Source: Ardenticatenaceae bacterium (lineage in GTDB: Bacteria; Chloroflexota; Anaerolineae; Promineifilales; Promineifilaceae). From it: a stretch of 64,000 nucleotides of DNA. Positions within the stretch are counted from its first letter, which is position 1; each line of letters opens with the position of its first letter. Below the pieces are notes generated by a model. The model was not told the origin of the DNA, made no database searches, and saw only the letters and a list, made by a program, of their open reading frames with translations. The stretch covers positions 434,001 to 498,000 of the forward strand of contig JACKBS010000010.1 in NCBI GenBank assembly GCA_020634435.1, read 5' to 3'. Of the stretch, positions 1 through 9,254 are shown in pieces. A program made the position numbers and the translations under genes.

Positions 1-171
1 TCGGCCCTGGTGCATCCGGCCGCCTCGTTACCCTTGCGTGCCGTGGAGCATGGGGCCACGCTGGTGGAGATCAATCCGCAGGCGACCCCACTCACCCGCT
101 GGGCCGACTTTACGCTGAACGGACCCGCTGGCGTGGTGCTGCCCGCCCTGCTGAAGCGCTTACAAGCTTAG
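1..171 (+). CDS. Sir2-family NAD-dependent protein deacylase, C-terminal end (partial)
   Basis: The reading frame enters from the left edge and stops at TAG 169-171. The 56 visible residues match the end of sirtuins: a (V/L)HPAASLP segment, then GATLVEINPQATPLT, then an A/G-rich tail ending VLPALLKRL. In Sir2 proteins this part forms the last strands of the Rossmann fold; the INP segment contacts the NAD adenine ribose. Sirtuins remove acyl groups from protein lysines using NAD. The catalytic His and the zinc Cys pairs would lie upstream, outside the window, so activity cannot be judged. The family call is fairly safe; a specific name such as cobB is not justified. Confidence 0.75.
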   Translation, partial: SALVHPAASLPLRAVEHGATLVEINPQATPLTRWADFTLNGPAGVVLPALLKRLQA

Positions 172-260
172 TTCGCACGGCTTTACATAAGCCATTTTGT
201 CGTTTATACTGGTGCCGTAAACGGCCGTACCCTTCACAACACACGGCTGGCAAGAGGTCG

Positions 261-992
261 ATGGCAAACCCGGATTCTGATGAAAAAGTAGTGCCTTTAG
301 GCGTTGTTTTCATCTCCGTTGGACTGATTGTGGTAGCAATCGCAGCGGCGATTTTGTTTATAAAGCCAGCCGTACAGCAGCAAATCGCCGCCGTGCGCAC
401 GCCACGTCCTGTTGTGACAGTTGTCGTGACGCCGGTACCCAGCGCAACGGCCGTTACCGACGAAGCCAACACGGAAATTACGTTACCAAAAGGGTTTGTC
501 CGCCTGGAAGATGCGCCACGAAGCAGCCTGGCACATCGGCCACAGCGCATTGTCATCCCCAGCATTGATGTGGATGCCCCGGTCACCGAAGTAGGCCTGA
601 CGGCGTTTGAAAGTGGTGGCGAAACGTTTTACCAATGGCTGGTACCGCCTGATTACGAAGCCGGATGGCACAACACCAGCGCGGCGCTGGGCGAACCAGG
701 CAACACGGTGCTAAACGGCCACCACAATATTTTTGGCGAAGTTTTCGGCCGTTTAGTGGACCTGGAAGTAGGTTCCGAGATTGTGGTCTATGATGCCGAA
801 GCACCCCACAATTACACCGTGGCCGACATTGAAATTTTGCCGGAGCGAGATCAGCCGCTGTCCGTGCGGCAGGAAAACGCGAAGTGGATTCAGGCCACGG
901 ATGACGAGCGGCTAACCCTGGTCACTTGCTGGCCACACACCGACAATTCGCACCGGCTCATCGTGGTGGCTTACCCTACCAATTCAAACTGA
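261..992 (+). CDS. Sortase (class D/E-like transpeptidase)
   Basis: Membrane-anchored cysteine transpeptidase that cuts LPxTG-type sorting signals and joins the protein to a surface acceptor. 243 aa: short cytoplasmic N-terminus, one membrane segment at about residues 12-34, a Thr/Pro/Val-rich linker, and a sortase barrel from about residue 92. The catalytic His is H154 or H155 in the NGHHN motif, Cys is C223 in TLVTCWP, and Arg is R232 in HRLIVV. An AAGAGG-like Shine-Dalgarno stands before the ATG. The next gene, 58 nt downstream, encodes an LPxSG protein, so the two form a dedicated sortase-substrate pair. Chloroflexota are usually described as monoderm-like, so the acceptor is uncertain. 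Confidence 0.88.
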   Translation: MANPDSDEKVVPLGVVFISVGLIVVAIAAAILFIKPAVQQQIAAVRTPRPVVTVVVTPVPSATAVTDEANTEITLPKGFVRLEDAPRSSLAHRPQRIVIPSIDVDAPVTEVGLTAFESGGETFYQWLVPPDYEAGWHNTSAALGEPGNTVLNGHHNIFGEVFGRLVDLEVGSEIVVYDAEAPHNYTVADIEILPERDQPLSVRQENAKWIQATDDERLTLVTCWPHTDNSHRLIVVAYPTNSN

Positions 993-1050
993 AACTGATT
1001 TGAAGTATCGGTAAATCAATTTGTTTTCGCTCAATTTTTAGGAGGACGAC

Positions 1051-1590
1051 ATGAATCAAACAAAACGTACTGGCTTGATGGTGCTGTTGGTGAGCGCAAT
1101 TTTGCTCCTGGTAGTGGGTACCGTGCAGGCGCAAGACAGCGGCTCGATTTCTGGAGCGGTCTATCTGGATGTGAATGGCGACGGCCGTTGCATCAACACT
1201 GGCGTCACGGGAGAAGTTCCCGTGGAAGGCGTCACCATCGAATTTACCAGCAGCGATGAAGCGACCGTAGTCACTCTCACTACCGCCAGTAATGGCACGT
1301 ATGGATTGGCGGCCGCCGGGCAAAGCTACTGGCGCGTCACCGCCAAACCCGACGCCACCAAATACGTGGTGACCTCAGAAAATCCACTCTACGCGCCAGT
1401 CTTGCCCGAAACTGGGCTGGTGCAGACTGATTTTAACTTCTGCGTGAGCCAGGGCACCAACGCCGTGATCATTTTGCCAGAATCTGGCGCCGCAGCCAGC
1501 AACACCGGATTTGTGTGGGTAACGGCCGTATTGGGTTTGGCACTGATTGGTGTTGGGATTGTTCTTGAAGTAAAACGTCGGCAAATCTAA
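1051..1590 (+). CDS. Sortase substrate with LPESG sorting signal
   Basis: 179-aa secreted surface protein. Signal peptide at residues 1-27 (hydrophobic core, cut after VQA). Residues about 33-115 look like a small Cna-B/SdrD-B-type beta sandwich, starting ISGAVYLDVNGDG. The C-terminus is a canonical sorting signal: LPESG at 142-146, a hydrophobic stretch at about 154-174, then a KRRQ tail. A second motif, LPETG at 118-122, lies inside the mature domain about 24 residues before the true signal and lacks its own hydrophobic tail. A strong AGGAGG Shine-Dalgarno lies 6 nt before the ATG. It is probably co-transcribed with the sortase. The domain assignment is from pattern only; the sorting signal is clear. 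Confidence 0.85.
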   Translation: MNQTKRTGLMVLLVSAILLLVVGTVQAQDSGSISGAVYLDVNGDGRCINTGVTGEVPVEGVTIEFTSSDEATVVTLTTASNGTYGLAAAGQSYWRVTAKPDATKYVVTSENPLYAPVLPETGLVQTDFNFCVSQGTNAVIILPESGAAASNTGFVWVTAVLGLALIGVGIVLEVKRRQI

Positions 1591-1600
1591 TCGAAAACCG

Positions 1601-1650
1601 ATCGCCCGCAGGCTGGCCATACAGTTGAGCTTGCGGGCGATTCCTTGTTT
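1601..1650. terminator. Stem-loop terminator between convergent genes
   Basis: ATCGCCCGCA (1601-1610) pairs with TGCGGGCGAT (1632-1641); a T-rich run follows on the plus strand. It sits between the sortase-substrate stop and the stop of the opposing oxidoreductase gene, so it could serve both directions. Confidence 0.6.
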
Positions 1651-2665
1651 AAGGCAGCAGCAGCACCTTGCCAATATTTTGGCGATCTTGCAGATAGTGG
1701 TGTGCCGCCGTGGCCTCTTCAAAAGAAAAAGTCTTGTCGATCTTGGGCCGGAAAAGCGCCTCATCGTACCAGGCTACAATTTGCTTCATCCACGGCTGCA
1801 TCATGGCTGCCTGCTCCCACATGTGCCCCAAATTTACGCCAATGATCGCCTTGTTGTCATTCATCAGCTTAAACGGTGTGTAAAACGGCACCATCACCAT
1901 ACCGCGAAAAATGGACCATAAGGAGCGGCGCTTGCCAGATGCCAAGCTGCTCGCGCCAAAGTGAATTAAACGGCCGCTTGGCATCAGCAGGCGGTAATTT
2001 TTGGGCCAATGCACCCCACCCAACGGGTCCAATACCATGTGCACGCCCTTGCCCCCGGTCAAATCCATAATCACCCGCTCATAATCTCGGTTCCGGTAAT
2101 CAATGGCATGGTCTAAGCCATGAGCAAGTAAATATTCATGCTTTTCCGGGGAGGCAGTCCCAAACGTTTCTGCACCCAAAATGCGGCAAAGGTCCAGCAC
2201 GGCCAGACCTACACCACCCGCCGCACCATGAATCAGCACGCGTTCTCCAGCATGCAGCGAACCCATCACTACCAGCATCATGTACGCGGTGAGATAAGCT
2301 ACTGGGATGGCGGCGGCATCGTTGGCATTCATCCAGTCCAACCGCTTAAACACCTGGCGATAGGGCACACAGACCACATTGCTGTAGCCGCCAAATTGTG
2401 TAAGAGCAAAAACCGCATCTCCCTCTCGAAAATTCGGAACACCTTGGGCCACCAGATCAATTCGGCCGCTGACTTCATAGCCGGGCACGTAGGGCATTCG
2501 CGGTGCGTCAGGGTACATGCCCATGCGTCCCAGAACATCAGCAAAGTTGACACCAGCCGCCTCCACACGAATGCGCACCTCCCCACTGCGGGGAATGGGG
2601 TCTGGAGCATCTTGCAAGCGAAGCACTTCAGGAGGACCAGCTTTTTGAATCCAAATTTGTTGCAT
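1649..2665 (-). CDS. Zinc-free MDR oxidoreductase (quinone oxidoreductase/VAT-1-like)
   Basis: 338-aa medium-chain reductase that would transfer hydride from NADPH to a quinone or enone. An N-terminal GroES-like domain (IRVEAAGVNFADVLGRMG, then PGYEVSGR) is followed by a Rossmann domain with HGAAGGVGLAVLDL at about residues 145-158. The Cys/His zinc ligands of true alcohol dehydrogenases are absent, which fits the QOR/VAT-1 branch. The start is set at 2665 (MQQIW). A longer frame exists upstream, but its extra 31 residues do not resemble the family, and a -10 box lies 6 nt before this ATG. It stands alone, convergent with the sortase pair. Substrate unknown. Confidence 0.85.
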   Translation of the reverse strand: MQQIWIQKAGPPEVLRLQDAPDPIPRSGEVRIRVEAAGVNFADVLGRMGMYPDAPRMPYVPGYEVSGRIDLVAQGVPNFREGDAVFALTQFGGYSNVVCVPYRQVFKRLDWMNANDAAAIPVAYLTAYMMLVVMGSLHAGERVLIHGAAGGVGLAVLDLCRILGAETFGTASPEKHEYLLAHGLDHAIDYRNRDYERVIMDLTGGKGVHMVLDPLGGVHWPKNYRLLMPSGRLIHFGASSLASGKRRSLWSIFRGMVMVPFYTPFKLMNDNKAIIGVNLGHMWEQAAMMQPWMKQIVAWYDEALFRPKIDKTFSFEEATAAHHYLQDRQNIGKVLLLP

Positions 2666-2671
2666 ATGCGA

Positions 2672-2706
2672 ATTATAGCGTGACTTTTCGTTAGAAAAAC
2701 TGTCAA
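2672..2706 (-). promoter_or_regulatory. Candidate promoter, probably giving a leaderless mRNA
   Basis: On the minus strand, TATAAT (2677-2672) ends exactly 6 nt before the ATG at 2665, so transcription would begin at or next to the start codon. A TTGACA (2706-2701) lies upstream with an over-long 23-nt spacer, so it may not be the real -35. Confidence 0.5.
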
Positions 2707-2909
2707 AAGTAGCCGATAAGATATTATTGTAATTCACTCCCAATGGAGTAACCTGCAAAATAACGGCCGTTTCCCCAGAGCACCCGTACCGTTTTGAAGC
2801 ATTGCCAACAGGATGTGGTACCTAAGCGGGAGTGTCCTAGCCGTTCAAGACTCTTAGAATTACAGGTAGGCAGTTTAATGATAATTTTATGATCCCTGGG
2901 GGAATAAGC

Positions 2910-3311
2910 ATGATGCAGCTAAACAGTTACAGAGAAAACAAAGCCATGTACGATAACCCAACAATTCAACAGATTCAACAGGACGTGAGAATTGCTTTAG
3001 AGACGGTAATGGGTGATTCCTCAGCGGAGATGTTGGACGAAATGTCTTCCATCTTTTTGGAAGATGCCGTTCCGCTGATTCAGCAAATGAAAGACGGTCT
3101 TGCAACCCGCAACTTCGATTCAATTATCATTGCCGCCCATACGCTAAAAGGCAGCAGCGCCACCATCGGCCTCGACAAATTTGCCCAGCTCTGCCTGGCC
3201 GTTGAGTTAAGCAGCAAAGCCCAGGAAACCAACAAACTAGGTCCTTTCATTGCCAACCTGGAAACTGAATATTCGCGCGTCGAAACCGCATTGCGTCATT
3301 TCCTGCTCTAA
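2910..3311 (+). CDS. Free histidine phosphotransfer (Hpt) protein
   Basis: 133-aa Hpt domain that passes phosphate between receiver domains. The phosphorylatable His is H77 in AAHTLKGSSATIG. The rest is helical, as in an Hpt four-helix bundle. A GGGGGA Shine-Dalgarno at 2898-2903 lies 6 nt before the ATG at 2910, which decides this start over an in-frame ATG at 2889. The two hybrid kinases that follow are on the same strand: 26 nt to the first, and that one 9 nt from the second. It is the likely phosphate shuttle for the first kinase, which has no Hpt of its own. Confidence 0.88.
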   Translation: MMQLNSYRENKAMYDNPTIQQIQQDVRIALETVMGDSSAEMLDEMSSIFLEDAVPLIQQMKDGLATRNFDSIIIAAHTLKGSSATIGLDKFAQLCLAVELSSKAQETNKLGPFIANLETEYSRVETALRHFLL

Positions 3312-3337
3312 ATGCAGGCATTGGCAACCCCAATTGT

Positions 3338-6127
3338 ATGATGCATTTACAGAAACTTCAGTCTCAACTTGACAAACTGAAGCTCGACAAGAACGCCCCA
3401 CCTACCGCCGAGCAGTGGCAACAATTTTTGCACCAAATCGGCGACTCCTTCCAATCCTACGAGCAGAATCTAGAAGCGAATACCTTCATCAATGACATTC
3501 TGGCCCAGGCGTCTTATATCCTGAATCCCATCGAAATTCTAGAGATTATTTGCCAAAAGATGGCCACTGCTTTTGATGTGCCGCAAGCGGCCGTTGCCAT
3601 GTTTAATGAAGAACGCACGGCAGCTCACGTGGTGGCCGAATATCTGGCGGAAGGACGGCCGTCTGGTTTAGGCCTCGTTTTCCCCATCAAAGACAATTTG
3701 GCCACTGAAAAAGTGGTAGAAACGTGCCAACCCATTGTTATTAGCAACGTACAAACGGATCCCCTCATGGCGACCACGCGCGATATTCTTGTCTATCGCG
3801 GCACAGTCACCATGCTCATCGCCCCCATCCTGGTGGGTGGACATGCTATCGGCACATTTGGTATGGATTCGTTGGCCGAGCGGCAGTACAGCGACGAGGA
3901 TCTTTCGCTCATTCAGCGAGTCATGACCACCGCCGGACACGTGCTATCGAATGCCCAGCTGTACACCAAGCTCCAGGATGAATTGGCCGCCCGCCGCCAG
4001 GCAGAAGCGGAGCTTTCATCACTGTACCGTGCAGCCACCCAGCTACTAACTTATGCCAATCTGGACGAATTGGCTCAGCAGATTGCTGACAATCTGGTCG
4101 AAGAATTTGACTTTGCCGATTGCAGCCTGCTCATCTTAGAAAAGCCGCTCAGCCTAAAAAACAACAAAGTACGTCGGGAAGATTGGGACAACAATAAGCT
4201 GGAACGGCTTGCCTTTCGCGGTCAGTTTGAACACAAAGTTGCCCTCACGATACCCCTGAATGGTACGGGTCTCATTGCAACGGCCGTTCGCACCAATCAA
4301 GTCGTTTACAGCCCTAACGTAACCACCGACCCCCGTTATCTTCCGATTGACGACAAGACATTCTCTGAGCTTGTCGTACCGCTCCGCGTTGGCAACGAGA
4401 TTCTGGGAGCTCTAGATTTGCAAAGCCCAGAGAAAGACGCGTTCGACGGCCGTTCTCTCGCCGTGGTGCAGGTCTATGCCGAGCATGCCAGCCTGGCCTT
4501 GCTCAATGGCTTACTCACGTTTCAACTGCGCCAGCGAGCCGATGAACTGCTTGAAGCCAAAGAAGTCGCCGAAAAAGCCAACAAAGCCAAATCAGCCTTC
4601 TTGGCCAACATGAGCCACGAGATTCGTACCCCGCTCAATGCCATCATCGGGCTAACAAACTTACTGCTAGACACCTCACTCACGACAGAACAACAAGATT
4701 TTGTCGAGACAACCCACCGCAGTGGCGAAGCGCTGCTCAGCATTCTCAACGATATTTTGGATTTCAGCAAAATTGAAGCCGACAAACTTGAACTGGAGCA
4801 ACAGCCGCTCAGCATTCAGCAGTGCGTCGAGGAGTCGTTGGACTTAATGGCCTCCAAGGCCAGCAGCAAAGGGCTAAACCTGGCCTATTTTATTGATGAC
4901 AATGTCCCAGCCATCATTGAAGGCGATATCACCCGCCTGCGCCAGATTTTTGTAAACCTGATTGGCAACGCGGTGAAGTTTACGCCCAAAGGGGAAGTCA
5001 TCGTTTATGTGTCTAGCGAACGCCTTCTGAAAGACACACATGAGCTTCATATCGCCGTCAAAGACACCGGTATTGGGATACGTCCAGACCGCTTGAACCG
5101 GCTATTTCAATCGTTCAGCCAGGTGGATGCCTCCACAACGCGCCAGTACGGGGGCACCGGTTTGGGCCTGGCTATTTCACAACGACTCACCGAGCTGATG
5201 GGCGGCGAGATGTGGGTAGAAAGTGAGGTGGGCAAGGGTTCCATCTTCCACTTCACCATTTTGGCCAATGCAGTTGCCCAGCAGATCAATTCTGGCCTCG
5301 CCAACAAGGCCGATTCGCTTAGCAATCTTCATATGTTGATCGTGGATGACAATCTGACCAACCGCACAATTTTGGCCCGTGAAGCCGAATCCTGGCGAAT
5401 GGTGCCTCACTGCTTCACCAACAGCGCCGAAGTCATTGCCGCGTTAAATAGCAACATTAAATTTGATGTGGGCATCTTAGATATGCAAATGCCTAGTATG
5501 GACGGCGGAATGCTGGCGCAAATGATCCGGCAAAAGTATAGCAAGGAAGATTTGCCATTGGTCATGCTAACCTCACTCGGCCAACCACTGCCAGATGCAC
5601 AGCGGGAAATGTTCAACGCTTATTTAACCAAGCCGGTCAAATCTTCCATTTTGTACAACGTCTTGGCAAATCTGTTCAATTCACCAGTTAACGTTACACC
5701 TAACAAACAAGATTTGTTCGATAATGCCATGGGGCAGCGCTATCCGCTGCGCATTTTGCTGGCCGAAGATAACGCGATTAACCAGAAAGTGGCCTTGCGG
5801 ATGCTGGAACGGCTGGGGTACCGGGCAGATTTGGCAAGCAATGGTTTGGAAGTGATCGAGGCGGTTGTGCAACGGCCGTATGACGTCATTCTCATGGATG
5901 TGCAAATGCCCGAAATGGACGGCGTGAAAGCTACAGTACACATTCGCGAGAAGCTCATCAGCGTAAAGCAACCCTACATCATTGCCATGACCGCCAATGC
6001 CCTGGTCGGTGACCGCGAAAAGTACATTGGCCTGGGCATGAACGACTATGTAAGCAAGCCCGTTCACGTGAACGCCCTCACCCAGGCATTACAGAAAAGC
6101 TTCACCTATTCCCAACAAATGGATTAA
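3338..6127 (+). CDS. Hybrid sensor histidine kinase (GAF-GAF-HisKA-HATPase-REC-REC)
   Basis: 929-aa soluble sensor kinase. Two GAF domains (about 55-210 and 225-390), a coiled linker (about 395-420), and an H-box with H427 in NMSHEIRTPLNAIIG. The ATPase has its N-box at about 536-550 (RLRQIFVNLIGNAVKF), DTGIGI at about 576-581 and GGTGLGLA at about 605-612. Receiver 1 (about 664-780) has D715 in LDMQMPSMDG; receiver 2 (about 804-920) has D854 in MDVQMPEMDG. Both have the acidic pair and the later Lys, so both look active. No membrane segment, so the signal is probably cytoplasmic. Lacking its own Hpt, it may use the Hpt protein encoded just upstream. The next kinase starts 9 nt after its stop. 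Confidence 0.92.
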   Translation: MMHLQKLQSQLDKLKLDKNAPPTAEQWQQFLHQIGDSFQSYEQNLEANTFINDILAQASYILNPIEILEIICQKMATAFDVPQAAVAMFNEERTAAHVVAEYLAEGRPSGLGLVFPIKDNLATEKVVETCQPIVISNVQTDPLMATTRDILVYRGTVTMLIAPILVGGHAIGTFGMDSLAERQYSDEDLSLIQRVMTTAGHVLSNAQLYTKLQDELAARRQAEAELSSLYRAATQLLTYANLDELAQQIADNLVEEFDFADCSLLILEKPLSLKNNKVRREDWDNNKLERLAFRGQFEHKVALTIPLNGTGLIATAVRTNQVVYSPNVTTDPRYLPIDDKTFSELVVPLRVGNEILGALDLQSPEKDAFDGRSLAVVQVYAEHASLALLNGLLTFQLRQRADELLEAKEVAEKANKAKSAFLANMSHEIRTPLNAIIGLTNLLLDTSLTTEQQDFVETTHRSGEALLSILNDILDFSKIEADKLELEQQPLSIQQCVEESLDLMASKASSKGLNLAYFIDDNVPAIIEGDITRLRQIFVNLIGNAVKFTPKGEVIVYVSSERLLKDTHELHIAVKDTGIGIRPDRLNRLFQSFSQVDASTTRQYGGTGLGLAISQRLTELMGGEMWVESEVGKGSIFHFTILANAVAQQINSGLANKADSLSNLHMLIVDDNLTNRTILAREAESWRMVPHCFTNSAEVIAALNSNIKFDVGILDMQMPSMDGGMLAQMIRQKYSKEDLPLVMLTSLGQPLPDAQREMFNAYLTKPVKSSILYNVLANLFNSPVNVTPNKQDLFDNAMGQRYPLRILLAEDNAINQKVALRMLERLGYRADLASNGLEVIEAVVQRPYDVILMDVQMPEMDGVKATVHIREKLISVKQPYIIAMTANALVGDREKYIGLGMNDYVSKPVHVNALTQALQKSFTYSQQMD

Positions 6128-6136
6128 GTCACCGCC

Positions 6137-9100
6137 ATGAGCTGGCAGCAAACGCCGTACACCTTCCCCCTTTTGGCCACCGCTCTCCTTACCCTGGCCA
6201 GCGCCCTGTATGCCTACCGGCAGCGCCACGTGCCCGGTGCGCGCTACATGCACCGTATGATGCTGGCCGTAACTATCTGGGTTGTTTTTTATACGCTGGA
6301 ACTGAATGCGCCAGACCTGGCGGGCAAACGATTTTGGGCTGCCTTAGAATATTTTGGCATTGTATTTATCCCCATCGCTTATTTTCTGTTCGTGCTGCAT
6401 TATATTGGCAAATTTAATAAGGTCCGGTGGCAACGGCCGTTTCTGATTGGCCTGCACATTATTCCTGTCGTCACCCTCATCCTGGCGCTAACAAGCAATT
6501 GGCACCAGCTGCTCTGGACCTCGTCCCGGCTGATTTTTGCTGATGGCATGAGCTACTTACGCCTGGAACATGGCCCCTGGTTTTGGGTGTACATCACCTA
6601 TGTGTATCTGCTTTTGCTGACCAGTACGCTGCTGCTGCTGCGCAAAATCATCACCGTGCCCCAGCTTTTTCGCGGCCAACTCATCCTCACCGTGATGGGT
6701 AGTCTGTTTCCCTGGCTGAGCAATGCGGTCTACCTGATCAGCAGCCAGGCTAATGGCTATTTAGACTTCACGCCCCTTGGCTTTTCGGTAACGGCCGTTT
6801 GTTTTATGTGGGCACTGTTCCATTTCAGCTTTCTGGACCTGGTGCCAATGGCGCGTGGGGTGGTAATCGAAAAGCTAGAAAGCGGCGTCATCGTGGTCGA
6901 TAGCCGAAATCGAGTGGTTGAGCTGAACGAAACGGCCGTTTCTCTGCTGCAAAAAGACAAACAAAAAGTTATCGGCACTCAATTTGCGCCGCAAGAGCCA
7001 CAATGGCTAAATATCGCCCAGATGATGCAAGCCAACCAGGCGGGCAAAACTGAACTGGTCTTGGGTGAAGATTATTACGAAGCAAATGTTATCTGGTTAG
7101 ACAGCCTAAGTGGGCAGGCAAACGGCCGTTTAATCACCCTGCACAACATCACCCAGCGCAAAAATACCGAGCTACTGCTGCAACGTGCCAAAGAAGCCGC
7201 TGAAGCTGCCGACCAGTCTAAAACGCACTTCCTCACCAACATGAGCCATGAGATTCGCACCCCGCTGAACGCGGTGGTGGGCGTTACCGAAATGTTGCGC
7301 CAAACACAGCTAAACCCCAACCAGCGGGAAATGCTCGAACTGGTAGCCCAAAGCAGCAACAACCTGATGCTGCTCATGAACAACATTTTGGATTTTGCCA
7401 AGCTAGAAGCTGGCCATCTAACGTTGAACGAGCAGGCCTTTGACCTGATCGACTGCCTGGAAGCCGCCCTGGACAACGTTCGGCCAGCAGCGCAAGAGAA
7501 GCAGCTCCAGCTAAGTTATGATGTTGCCCCCGCCACACCCACAGCCCTGGTAGGCGATCCGGTCCGACTGCGCCAAGTTTTGGTCAATTTGCTGGAAAAC
7601 GGCATCAAGTTTACCGAAAGTGGCAGCGTGAAAATTCATGTGTTGCCTGAAGACGACCCGGAAAACACGCTCCTACAGTTTTTGGTAACAGACACCGGCA
7701 TCGGCATTGCCCCAGAGCAAATCGAGAAGCTCTTCTCGCCTTTCCAGCAGGTGGATGGCTCGATGACCCGAGAATTTGGGGGCAGCGGGCTGGGACTGGT
7801 TGTGTGTCGGCGGTTGGTTGCCTTGATGGGCGGCAGCATTTCTTTGGATTCCGTTGTGGGGCAGGGAACGGCCGTTCACTTTACCGCCCAATTTAGCACC
7901 GCCCCTCAAGATCATACGCCAGAGGTCACCCTGCGCTACCACCAGGCCACGCTGGTCAACCGGCGTCTGCTGCTCATTACCCGAGATGCCGCACAGCGGC
8001 GCCACATCAGCAAAGAAGCCCGTGTGGCTGGTCTGGAAGTGTACGCTGCCGGCAGCAGCCATGAAGCAAGCTACTGGATTGCCAATTCGCAGCCGTTTGA
8101 CATTGCTTTGTTGGATACGGCCGTTTGGCGAGACGAACCTATCATTGTCAGCCAACTAAAACGACCCGACACAAACACACTCCTGCCTATCATCCTGCTC
8201 AATCCCGATGGCCACACCCTGCCCAGAGAGGCTTCACCCGACCTGTTCGTTGGCAGTTTGGCGCTGCCCATTGTGAGCGCCGAACTGTACGATGTGCTGA
8301 TGAACGTGCTTTCGGCGGGCAAACTCCCAGAAATCGCCCCCGAAATCAGCACCAACATGGCCAGCCGGTTGCCACTCCATATCTTGATGGTTGAAGACAA
8401 TGAGCTAAACCGGCGCATTCTGCTCAACATGGTCACCAAGCTGGGCTACCAGCTAGATATTGCTGAAAACGGCCAGATTGCCGTGGAAATGGCCGCCCAA
8501 AACGAGTATGACGTTATCATGATGGATATTCAGATGCCTGTGATGGATGGCGTTGAAGCAACGCAACACATTCGAGCCAATGAAGTTGGTCGGAAACGGC
8601 CGTATATCATCGCGGTTACGGCCCATGCCCTGGAGGGCGACCGGGAATATTACCTATCCTCAGGCATGGATGCGTACCTGAGCAAACCCGTAACCATCAA
8701 CCAACTGGTAGAGGTCCTGTACCAAAGCCGGGGCAAGCAAGCCGAGCCGGGCCTCCCCACCCTGGTTGAACTTCCCCAGGCGGAGGCTGTGCCCAGTGAA
8801 CCAGTCCCAAAATTAAACAGCCCGATAGATTTTGATGAGCTGCAACTTTTAATCGAGGGCGATCCAACAGAATTCCTGCAAATGATGGCCCCCATCTTTC
8901 TGCAAGATGCCGAAAATATTTTGCAAACGTTGGATCAGGCGGTACAAGAGGGCGACGCCAATGCCATCCAGCTTGCGGCACACACGTTTAAAGGCACGAG
9001 CGCCAGCCTGGCTTGCAAAACCCTATCCTTGCTTTGTCGCGAATTGGAGATGATGGCCAGGGCTGAGAATCTGACCGATGCTCCGCAACAACTGCAAAAA

Positions 9101-9163
9101 ATAAGAGATGAATACGGCCGTGTCCAGCTTGCCCTGATAAACCAGGCAGAAACGGCCGTTTGA
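6137..9163 (+). CDS. Membrane hybrid histidine kinase (7TM-PAS-HisKA-HATPase-REC*-REC-Hpt)
   Basis: 1008 aa. The N-terminus (about 8-232) holds seven hydrophobic segments of the bacterial 7TM kinase-sensor type. A PAS-like region (about 243-340) and a helix lead to the H-box with H371 (NMSHEIRTPLN). ATPase motifs: LRQVLVNLLENGIKF (about 478-492), DTGIGI (519-524), GGSGLGL (548-554). The first receiver-like domain (about 609-728) lacks the usual acidic pair (ITRDAAQ) and has LLDTAVW where LMDxxMP is expected, so it is probably a pseudo-receiver. The second receiver (about 748-863) has D797. A C-terminal Hpt carries H949 (AAHTFKGTSAS). It forms a complete phosphorelay with no output domain. Confidence 0.92.
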   Translation: MSWQQTPYTFPLLATALLTLASALYAYRQRHVPGARYMHRMMLAVTIWVVFYTLELNAPDLAGKRFWAALEYFGIVFIPIAYFLFVLHYIGKFNKVRWQRPFLIGLHIIPVVTLILALTSNWHQLLWTSSRLIFADGMSYLRLEHGPWFWVYITYVYLLLLTSTLLLLRKIITVPQLFRGQLILTVMGSLFPWLSNAVYLISSQANGYLDFTPLGFSVTAVCFMWALFHFSFLDLVPMARGVVIEKLESGVIVVDSRNRVVELNETAVSLLQKDKQKVIGTQFAPQEPQWLNIAQMMQANQAGKTELVLGEDYYEANVIWLDSLSGQANGRLITLHNITQRKNTELLLQRAKEAAEAADQSKTHFLTNMSHEIRTPLNAVVGVTEMLRQTQLNPNQREMLELVAQSSNNLMLLMNNILDFAKLEAGHLTLNEQAFDLIDCLEAALDNVRPAAQEKQLQLSYDVAPATPTALVGDPVRLRQVLVNLLENGIKFTESGSVKIHVLPEDDPENTLLQFLVTDTGIGIAPEQIEKLFSPFQQVDGSMTREFGGSGLGLVVCRRLVALMGGSISLDSVVGQGTAVHFTAQFSTAPQDHTPEVTLRYHQATLVNRRLLLITRDAAQRRHISKEARVAGLEVYAAGSSHEASYWIANSQPFDIALLDTAVWRDEPIIVSQLKRPDTNTLLPIILLNPDGHTLPREASPDLFVGSLALPIVSAELYDVLMNVLSAGKLPEIAPEISTNMASRLPLHILMVEDNELNRRILLNMVTKLGYQLDIAENGQIAVEMAAQNEYDVIMMDIQMPVMDGVEATQHIRANEVGRKRPYIIAVTAHALEGDREYYLSSGMDAYLSKPVTINQLVEVLYQSRGKQAEPGLPTLVELPQAEAVPSEPVPKLNSPIDFDELQLLIEGDPTEFLQMMAPIFLQDAENILQTLDQAVQEGDANAIQLAAHTFKGTSASLACKTLSLLCRELEMMARAENLTDAPQQLQKIRDEYGRVQLALINQAETAV

Positions 9164-9181
9164 CCAACTCTGTTAGCCACG

Positions 9182-9210
9182 TTGTAACCCGGCTCATTTA
9201 CACATAAAAT
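9182..9210 (+). promoter_or_regulatory. Candidate sigma70-type promoter
   Basis: TTGTAA (9182-9187), 17-nt spacer, TAAAAT (9205-9210), upstream of the ATPase-FGE fusion gene. It matches the bacterial housekeeping consensus in hexamers and spacing; no experiment supports it. Confidence 0.5.
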
Positions 9211-9254
9211 AGAGTCCGCCAGTTGGTGAATTTCAGACTAGAAACCGCTGGCCG

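Noticed and set aside
1100..1300. Prophage or plasmid signals near the left end
   Set aside because: No integrase, capsid, replication or partition gene is present; the genes look chromosomal and carry the genome-wide motif.
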